A stretch of DNA of 29,235 nt from JANMQK01 sp031370485 (GTDB taxonomy: Bacteria > Acidobacteriota > Polarisedimenticolia > Gp22-AA2): NCBI GenBank assembly GCA_031370485.1, contig JANMQK010000394.1, forward strand, positions 1 through 29,235, given 5' to 3'. Positions within the stretch are counted from its first letter, which is position 1. Every line of letters begins with the position of its first letter. Shown piece after piece: positions 23,584 to 29,235 of the stretch. A program made the translations under genes and the position numbers. The notes beneath the pieces were generated by a model that was not told the origin of the DNA, did not search any database, and saw only the letters and a program-made list of their open reading frames with translations.

Positions 23584-25686
23584 ATGAAGGTCTACGAGAT
23601 CTCCGAAATCCGCAACCTCGCGGTCATCGGGCACGGCTCCTGCGGAAAAACCTCCCTCACGTCGTCGCTGCTGTTCTGTTCCGGCACGGTCAACCGTCTC
23701 GGGAAAGTCGACCAGGGAACGACCGTCACCGATTTCGACGAGGAGGAGTTCGCCCGGAAAGTTTCCATCTCCTCCGCCCTGTGCCACCTCGAATGGAAAA
23801 AGACAAAACTGAACATCATCGACACGCCCGGGTATGGCGCTTTCATCGCCGACGCCAAGTCTGCGCTCCGGGTGGTGGACGGGGCGCTCCTGGTCCTGGA
23901 CGGGGTCCACGGTGTCGAGGTCCAGACGGAGGAGGCGTGGGGCTATGCCGCGGGTTTCGACCTCCCCCGGATCATCGTGGTCAACAAGCTCGATCGCGAG
24001 AATGCCAGCCTGTCGCGGGTCATGGAGACCATCGTGAACTCGTTCGGCCGGCAGGCGGTGCCGGTGCAGATCCCGATCGGGACCGAGAAGAACTTCGCCG
24101 GCGTCGTCGACCTGGTGACGCAGAAAGCGCTGACCTACGAAAAGGACGAAACCGGCAAGCACGTCGAGACGGACATCCCGGCCGAGATGAAGGCCGAGGC
24201 CAAGGACGCGCGCGACAAGCTCATGGAGCAGGTGGCCGAAGTCGACGACGCGCTGATGGAGAAATTCTTCGAGTCGGGGACGCTCTCCCAGGACGACCTT
24301 CTGTCCGGGATCACGCGCGGCGTCAAGGAACGCAAGATCTTCCCGGTTTTCTGCGCCTCCGCGCTGGGGAACATCGCAGCGCACCCTCTGCTCGACGCCC
24401 TGTCCGCCTATCTCCCGAACCCCGGGGAACGCGGGCCGTACCGGGGCGAGAGCCCCAAGGACCACCAGCCGGTCGAGCGCCGCGGCACGGTCGATGAGCC
24501 CTACTCCGCTTTCGTCTTCAAGACCATCGCCGACCCCTATTCCGGCAAGATCTCGCTGTTTCGCGTCTATTCCGGTTCGATCAAGAGCGACGCGACGCTG
24601 CACAACGCCAGCCGCGACATCCAGGAGCGCTTTGGTTCGATCCTCCTCCTCCAGGGCAAGGAATCGCACCCCGTCCAGGAGGTCCGTGCCGGAGACATCG
24701 CCGCGGTCCCCAAGCTCAAGGAGACGGGGACCGGTGACACCTTCGCGGACAAGGCCGCTCTGATCCTTTTCCCCAGGGTGGAATTCCCCGAGCCGTCGAT
24801 CTCCTTCTCGCTGCAGCCCAAGTCGCGCGGCGACGAGGAGAAGATCTCCTCCGTCCTGCACCGCCTGATCGAGGAGGACCCCACGATCCAGTTCCGGCGG
24901 GACCCGCAGACCCACGAGCTGATCATCTCCGGCACGAGCGACCTTCACGTCGAGGCCGCCCTGGCGAAGATGAAGAAGAAATTCGGGCTCGAAGCCGTGC
25001 TCCACCAGCCGAAGGTCCCCTACTTCGAGACGATCAAGAGAAAGGCCGAGGCCCAGGGCAAGCACAAGAAGCAGACGGGCGGCCACGGCCAGTTCGGCGA
25101 CTGCTGGATCCGTCTCGAGCCTCTGCAGCGCGGCGCCGGGTTCGAGTTCAGGGACGAGATCTTCGGCGGATCCATCCCGAAGAACTTCATTCCCTCCGTC
25201 GAGAAGGGGATCCAGGACGCCCGGATGCACGGCTTTCTGGCCGGCTATCCCGTCGTGGATTTCTGCGTCGTGCTGTTCGACGGGTCGTACCACACCGTTG
25301 ATTCCTCCGACATGGCGTTCAAGATCGCGGGCTCCCTGGCGTTCAAGAAGGCGATGGAGGAGGCAGGCGCGACAATCCTCGAGCCGATCATGGATGTCGA
25401 GATCTCCGCCCCCGAGCACTACATGGGGGATCTCATGGGGGATCTCAATTCACGGCGCGGCCGGGTGCAGGGGATGACGGCTCAGGGATCCCAGCAGGTC
25501 ATCAAGGCCCAGGTGCCCCTTGCGGAGATGCTCACCTACTCGTCGACACTCAAGTCGATCACGGGCGGAAGGGGCTCCTATCACATGGCCATGTCGCACT
25601 ACGAGGAAGTCCCTTCACACTTGCAATCGAAGATTATCGCGGCCCACAAGGCGGAGAAGGAGGGGGCGCCGGCCCATCCGGCGTAG
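23584..25686 (+). CDS. elongation factor G-like GTPase (EF-G-2 type)
   Basis: A 700-residue translational GTPase with the full EF-G domain order. G1: GHGSCGKTSL (residues 16-25, a Cys inside the P-loop). G3: DTPGYG (80-85). G4: NKLD (134-137). Domain II and III follow (TSDLHVEAALAKMKKKFG), then domain IV with GGHGQFGDCW and domain V. The catalytic His of the canonical DTPGH is Tyr84, and the switch I region (QGTTVTDFDEEEFARK) differs from canonical EF-G. Both are features of the EF-G-2 group (for example the second EF-G of Thermus and mycobacteria), whose role is unsettled and distinct from routine translocation. GGAGG precedes the ATG. The last 53 bases overlap the GNAT gene's 3' end. Confidence 0.9.
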   Translation: MKVYEISEIRNLAVIGHGSCGKTSLTSSLLFCSGTVNRLGKVDQGTTVTDFDEEEFARKVSISSALCHLEWKKTKLNIIDTPGYGAFIADAKSALRVVDGALLVLDGVHGVEVQTEEAWGYAAGFDLPRIIVVNKLDRENASLSRVMETIVNSFGRQAVPVQIPIGTEKNFAGVVDLVTQKALTYEKDETGKHVETDIPAEMKAEAKDARDKLMEQVAEVDDALMEKFFESGTLSQDDLLSGITRGVKERKIFPVFCASALGNIAAHPLLDALSAYLPNPGERGPYRGESPKDHQPVERRGTVDEPYSAFVFKTIADPYSGKISLFRVYSGSIKSDATLHNASRDIQERFGSILLLQGKESHPVQEVRAGDIAAVPKLKETGTGDTFADKAALILFPRVEFPEPSISFSLQPKSRGDEEKISSVLHRLIEEDPTIQFRRDPQTHELIISGTSDLHVEAALAKMKKKFGLEAVLHQPKVPYFETIKRKAEAQGKHKKQTGGHGQFGDCWIRLEPLQRGAGFEFRDEIFGGSIPKNFIPSVEKGIQDARMHGFLAGYPVVDFCVVLFDGSYHTVDSSDMAFKIAGSLAFKKAMEEAGATILEPIMDVEISAPEHYMGDLMGDLNSRRGRVQGMTAQGSQQVIKAQVPLAEMLTYSSTLKSITGGRGSYHMAMSHYEEVPSHLQSKIIAAHKAEKEGAPAHPA

Positions 25687-26605
25687 CCGCGCCGAGCCTT
25701 TTGGCGTCCGGCAAGCCCATCAGGACCTGGGCCGTGATCGGGCCGGTGGGGGGCGCGACCTCTACCTGCAGGCCGCGCAGCTCGATGCGGTGCTCGCGCG
25801 ACGCGCCCAGCGCCATCACCTGCATGGCGACCTGCGACAGGATTCCCGCGCTGCAGGCCGCCGGATCCAGGTACAGGACGATCTCCGAACGCCTCCAGCG
25901 GACGAAACCTGCCGGCGCCTCCCCCCGGTGCACCGACCAGACCCGCATCCTTCCCCGGCGCGGCGCGCGCACGAGGCCCCCTCCCCCGGTCCGGTCCTCT
26001 CGTTCCAGGAAGTTTCTCGGGGAGATGCCCGGGAACAGCCGCATCCAGGTGGCTCCCATGGCGCGCGCATAGAGGGGAAAAAGCGAGGGCCGGCCCTCCG
26101 CGGGAACAGGCCGCAGCCGCACCGGCGGGGCGGCCGGGCCGATGGTGGATAGCTCGCCGAGCAGCGCGCTGCCGCGCAGCACGGGGCTCGCCTCGAACCC
26201 CAGCCGCTCGTGGGCACGGATCGAGGCGCCGTTGCCGCGCTCGACGTAGGAGTAGAGCCGCCGGACGTCCCCGAGCAGCCTCGCGCCCTCGCGCAGCACG
26301 AGGCCCCCCAGCCCCCGCCTCCGGTGTGCCGGAGAGACCCGCCAGTACCCGAAGATCCAGACACCGTCCCGTGGCGCCACGAGGACGAACTGCACGCTGG
26401 CAAGGATTCCGCGGGTCGCGATCTCCTCCGCCACAAACGCCTGCGCCCAGGTGGCGGTAAGAAGCCACGCGATACGGGTCAGGATCGCGGGAGCGCAGGT
26501 CCTCGCGATGTCGTGAGGATGCCCGAGTGCCACAAGGTCCCGCCGGTCGGATGGCGTGGAGCGGCGGACGCGAACCTCGCCCATCGCGCCGGTGTTCCGA
26601 CCCAT
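25634..26605 (-). CDS. GNAT-family N-acetyltransferase-like protein
   Basis: A 323-residue protein. Residues about 10-150 form a GNAT domain: the acetyl-CoA loop SPAHRRRGLGGLVLREG, preceded by strand VWIFGYWRV and followed by ERGNGASIRAHERLGFEAS, the usual N-A-xx-hydrophobic ending. The C-terminal half (about 175-300) looks like a second, degenerate GNAT-like fold (FPLYARAMGATWMRLFPG; VLYLDPAACSAGILSQVAM). The substrate is unknown. The ATG at 26605 has a strong GGGGAGG site upstream; an ATG seven codons later is possible. A TG-extended -10 precedes it. Its 3' end lies inside the EF-G-2 gene on the other strand. Confidence 0.82.
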   Translation of the reverse strand: MGRNTGAMGEVRVRRSTPSDRRDLVALGHPHDIARTCAPAILTRIAWLLTATWAQAFVAEEIATRGILASVQFVLVAPRDGVWIFGYWRVSPAHRRRGLGGLVLREGARLLGDVRRLYSYVERGNGASIRAHERLGFEASPVLRGSALLGELSTIGPAAPPVRLRPVPAEGRPSLFPLYARAMGATWMRLFPGISPRNFLEREDRTGGGGLVRAPRRGRMRVWSVHRGEAPAGFVRWRRSEIVLYLDPAACSAGILSQVAMQVMALGASREHRIELRGLQVEVAPPTGPITAQVLMGLPDAKRLGAATPDGPAPPPSPPCGPR

Positions 26606-26629
26606 CCCGCCCCCCTCCCCGGGCGCGGA

Positions 26630-26638
26630 ACTATATCA
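26630..26638 (-). promoter_or_regulatory. extended -10 promoter for the GNAT gene
   Basis: On the minus strand TG-A-TATAGT (26638-26630) has five of six core matches. The predicted leader is about 18 bases and contains the GGGGAGG ribosome site. Confidence 0.5.
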
Positions 26639-26758
26639 CCGCGTTCCGGGCTCCCCGAGGCGCCCCGTTCGCGCCACCCGTGGAGCGCGCCCGCGGAGGC
26701 GGCCGCGCGAACACCGCTGGGATAGGATCACCATGGCATGGGCACCAGGAGGGTCCGG

Positions 26759-29032
26759 ATGACCCGCGTTGCAGGAGCGATGTTCGTGATCGCGGCGTCC
26801 GTCGCGACCGCCGGGGCGAGCGAGGTTCTCCAGGTCTCGCCGGCCGACTCGCTGGCGAAAGTGAGCGAGCGCCTGGCGGCCGACCCGGCGATCCGCGAGG
26901 TGGTCCTCGCGGCAGGGACCTACCGCGACGGACTGATTGTCCCGCCTCCCGGCGGGAAGCCGGCCGCCGATCCGGCCGCGCATCCCCTCCTGATCCGCCC
27001 CGCGGAGGGGGCGCGGGTCGTTTTCGACGGCGCGGCAGCGGTCGGGCGCGCCCGCCCCGTCAACGGACGCCCCGGGGTCTTCCGGATCGAGAGTCGTCTC
27101 CAGGGCGGGGAGCCTCCGCGGCTTTTTCAGCCGGACGACCGCGTCCGGTACCTCCTCGCCGCCGACCTCGATGCGGTGGAGCGCTTCCCCGGGACCTACC
27201 TTCCGGACGAGGACGGCATCTACCTCCACACGCCCGGCGGACTCCCCCCCGCCGACGGGGCGATCCTGATGGGGCGGCTGGACTACGGTATCTCGATCCG
27301 GCGGCCCAACGTCACGGTGCGGGACCTCGAGTTCCGCAATTTCACGGCCCGCGGGAAGTGGAGCGCCGCGGTCCAGATGCGCGCCCCCCACGCGACTGTC
27401 GAGCGCTGTTCCGTGACCAACGCGTCGTTCGGGTTCACGGCGCTCGCGGACAACGGCAGCCTCGTCGAGTGCACCACGCGCGACGTCGGAGGCGGCGTCT
27501 ACGTGGCCGCTCGGGACGGCCGCGTCGAGCGGTGCCGCTTCTTCAAGGAACGGGACGACTACATGGTCCCGACCTACCCCCAGGACGATACCGCGATCCA
27601 GTTCTACTATCCCGCCATGGAAGGCACGGCCCGCGGCAACCTGGCCGTCGGGTTCGGAGCCGGAATGCTGATCAAGGCTGCCCCCTCACCGTATGTTGCG
27701 GAGCGGAACACCCTGGTTGGATACGGGATGAAAACCGGCTTCATCGCCACGGAATGGCACCCCGACACGGTCTTCCGGAAGAACATCGTGGCAGGGTACG
27801 AGATCCCGGTCCAGGTTCTCCGGCCCGCCAGCCTGCAGGGTATCGGCCGCAATTGCTACCAATCCCCGAAGACCCTGGACGCCGCGACGCTCGAGCGGGG
27901 GTCGGTCGCCGGCGACCCGCGCTTCGTCGATCCGCTGTCCGAGGACTACCGGCTCGACGCCTCCAGCCCCTGTCTCCGCGCAGCCGAGGACGGGGTCATC
28001 GGAGCCTTTCCGGTCGCCGGCGGGGAGGCGCTGTCGCAGCGTCGTCCCCGCGAATGGCACGTCAGCCCGTCCGGCCGCGACCGGGCGGCCGGCGGCGCCG
28101 CTGCGCCGCTGCGGACCCTCCAGGGCGCCGTGGATCGGGCCGCCGCGGGGGACACGATCCTGCTCCATCCGGGGCTTTATCCCGACCCGGTAAGGGTGGG
28201 ACACGGAGGAACGTCGAACCGTCCGCTTACCATCCGGGCGCTCAAGAAAGGGACCGCGATTCTCGACGGCGGGCGGCGGGCCGACGTCATGATCATGGTC
28301 GACGAGGCGCCGTTCGTGACAATCCGCGACCTCGAGATCCGCTGGTACAGGAGCGCCGGGATCCGAATCCATGGCTCCGCGGACGTGACGGTGTCCGGAT
28401 GCCGGATCTGGAACGCCGGCTGGGGGAGCGGGATGTGGCCCGACGGAGATGCCGTGCTGGTGGAGGGGTCGCCCCGTTTCACGGGGGACCGGAACATCCT
28501 TTTCCGGCAGGAGCGGGGTTTCCACCTCATCTCGAGCCCGCACGCCACGATCACGAACAACACCGCTGTGGCCAACCTTTACGGGGGGGCGGTCTTCATA
28601 CGCTCCATCGAAGGCTCCGTCCTCAGGAACAACAGCTTCGCCTACCAGGGAAACGACGCGCTCAGCATCGTGGAGTCGGCCGGGGGCAAGGATCGGCTGT
28701 CCACGTTCGACTGCGACTACAACAACTACGGGATGACGCTGCGGGAAGGGGCGGCAGGCGCCGCCGTCCTAAACCTCACCCCCCGGCCGTCCGACCGCCA
28801 TCTCCTCATCGACTCCAAGGGAATCGTCTACTACGAAGATGAGCGCGGCGCGGGACGCCATTTCATCTCACTGCGGGAGTGGCGCGAATTCTCCGCAAAG
28901 GACCTCCACTCGATCTTCGCCGATCCGCTCTACGTCTCGACGGCCACCCGCGATTTCCGGCCGGGACCGGGCAGTCCGAACGTCGGCGCCGGCCCCGAGG
29001 GAGCGACGATCGGCGCCTTCGGTCCCGAATAA
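26759..29032 (+). CDS. secreted protein with two tandem right-handed beta-helix domains
   Basis: A 757-residue protein with a signal peptide (MTRVAGAMFVIAASVATAGA, cleavage near ASA/SEV). Two similar beta-helix modules follow. Each begins with a 'many small steps' entry (DSLAKVSERLAADP...VVLAAGTYRDGL; PLRTLQGAVDRAAAGDTILLHPGLY at about residue 432) and continues with coils such as VTVRDLEFRNF, ATVERCSVTNAS, VTIRDLEIRWY and ATITNNTAVANLYGGA. Repeats of this kind occur in polysaccharide lyases, epimerases and adhesins; no catalytic lyase residues could be assigned, so binding or processing of a glycan is only inference. Both modules end with a 'DPLY/DPRF...SP' segment. The ATG at 26759 has AGGAGGG upstream, while an ATG at 26738 does not. 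Confidence 0.85.
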   Translation: MTRVAGAMFVIAASVATAGASEVLQVSPADSLAKVSERLAADPAIREVVLAAGTYRDGLIVPPPGGKPAADPAAHPLLIRPAEGARVVFDGAAAVGRARPVNGRPGVFRIESRLQGGEPPRLFQPDDRVRYLLAADLDAVERFPGTYLPDEDGIYLHTPGGLPPADGAILMGRLDYGISIRRPNVTVRDLEFRNFTARGKWSAAVQMRAPHATVERCSVTNASFGFTALADNGSLVECTTRDVGGGVYVAARDGRVERCRFFKERDDYMVPTYPQDDTAIQFYYPAMEGTARGNLAVGFGAGMLIKAAPSPYVAERNTLVGYGMKTGFIATEWHPDTVFRKNIVAGYEIPVQVLRPASLQGIGRNCYQSPKTLDAATLERGSVAGDPRFVDPLSEDYRLDASSPCLRAAEDGVIGAFPVAGGEALSQRRPREWHVSPSGRDRAAGGAAAPLRTLQGAVDRAAAGDTILLHPGLYPDPVRVGHGGTSNRPLTIRALKKGTAILDGGRRADVMIMVDEAPFVTIRDLEIRWYRSAGIRIHGSADVTVSGCRIWNAGWGSGMWPDGDAVLVEGSPRFTGDRNILFRQERGFHLISSPHATITNNTAVANLYGGAVFIRSIEGSVLRNNSFAYQGNDALSIVESAGGKDRLSTFDCDYNNYGMTLREGAAGAAVLNLTPRPSDRHLLIDSKGIVYYEDERGAGRHFISLREWREFSAKDLHSIFADPLYVSTATRDFRPGPGSPNVGAGPEGATIGAFGPE

Positions 29033-29072
29033 GCCTCCGATTCTTCCTGGTACATTGTGTCAGGCCACGACG

Positions 29073-29113
29073 GGGAACCTGGCAGCGGTCGATTCTGAGA
29101 ATCGGTGGTTCCC
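29073..29113. repeat. nested inverted repeat downstream of the beta-helix gene
   Basis: Outer arms GGGAACC (29073-29079) and GGTTCCC (29107-29113) enclose a perfect inner hairpin CGATTCT-G-AGAATCG (29090-29104). It begins about 40 bases after the stop codon. There is no T-run, so it is not a standard intrinsic terminator. Confidence 0.55.
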
Positions 29114-29222
29114 ACTTGACGCGAAATTAAAATACCTGCACCCTGCCCTGATGTGTCCAGGGTCACGAAGCGTTATCCTTGCGGCATCACTATGGATTTC
29201 TGGGTTGGCTCTCCAGATGAGC

Positions 29223-29235
29223 GGTTACGCTAACC
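29223..29235. repeat. short palindrome at the window end
   Basis: GGTTA-CGC-TAACC: 5-base arms around CGC, cut off exactly at the window edge, so its full extent is unknown. Confidence 0.4.

Larger units (their letters stand above)
29033..29235. other. non-coding window end with inverted repeats
   Basis: No gene can be supported here. The composition is less GC-rich (for example GAAATTAAAATACC near 29123-29136). The stretch holds the nested inverted repeat at 29073-29113 and the palindrome at 29223-29235. It may be the edge of a mobile element or a regulatory region for a gene beyond the window. Confidence 0.4.

Noticed and set aside
26527..28842. A 771-codon open frame overlapping the beta-helix gene
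   Set aside because: It lies in a different frame of a gene with a signal peptide and clear domain pattern, and its translation is Arg/Gly/Pro-rich without structure.
29191..29232. A 13-codon open frame after the beta-helix gene
   Set aside because: It is too short, has no clear ribosome site and resembles nothing known.
29073..29235. Insertion-sequence end
   Set aside because: Inverted repeats are present but there is no transposase fragment and no partner terminal repeat in the window; it is kept only as a possibility.
1..29235. CRISPR arrays, tRNA, rRNA and riboswitches
   Set aside because: No regularly spaced repeats and no cloverleaf, rRNA or riboswitch-like sequence was recognised on either strand by reading; there is no preQ1-type element before the que genes.

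Overview
This is a compact, GC-rich bacterial chromosome segment, roughly two-thirds G+C by eye. It holds 20 protein-coding genes and no gene-free stretch longer than about 300 bases. LpxH-like lipid A synthesis, lipoproteins and a secreted beta-helix protein suggest a Gram-negative with an outer membrane. The PATAN/DUF4388 protein, the EF-G-2-type GTPase and the eukaryote-like carbamoyl-phosphate synthase suggest an Acidobacteriota-like or deltaproteobacteria-like lineage. That placement is inference; there is no rRNA or tRNA gene here to test it.

Layout. Positions 1-6398 (minus) hold an accessory biosynthetic cluster: a bidomain oxidoreductase (zinc-type dehydrogenase fused to Gfo/Idh/MocA), a short dehydrogenase-like protein without the catalytic domain, a MaoC hot-dog/SDR fusion, an acyl carrier protein and an FkbH-like HAD protein cut by the window edge. 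6599-7750 (plus) is a PATAN-domain protein. 7732-12200 (minus) is carA-carB, overlapping by 4 bases and strongly resembling the fused eukaryotic enzyme. 12295-12921 (plus) is an unknown secreted protein. 12943-14252 (minus) is acpS plus a cation-diffusion-facilitator exporter. 14288-15184 (plus) is a class IV aminotransferase. 15136-22815 (minus) is an eight-gene run: nucleotidyltransferase-like protein, nfo, queE, queC, queA, tgt, a TPR lipoprotein and an lpxH-like gene. 22990-25686 (plus) is a cysteine-motif lipoprotein and an EF-G-2-type GTPase. 25634-26605 (minus) is a GNAT protein. 26759-29032 (plus) is a secreted tandem beta-helix protein. The final 200 bases hold only inverted repeats.

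How the genes work together. The queuosine genes cover early precursor synthesis (queC, queE), base insertion (tgt) and ring completion (queA); queD and queF are not in the window. The FkbH/ACP/MaoC-SDR/oxidoreductase cluster has the parts to load a small acid onto a carrier protein and process it reductively, possibly for a modified sugar or acyl decoration. AcpS, which activates carrier proteins, is encoded about 8 kb away.

The least expected observations are: the eukaryote-like CPS encoded as two overlapping genes; an exact 16-base repeat of the bidomain gene's start region at its domain junction, which recreates an in-frame ATG; a symmetric -10 element that could fire both ways in a 35-base intergenic gap; several extended -10 promoters, one apparently giving a leaderless mRNA; and three convergent pairs whose 3' ends overlap within coding sequence.
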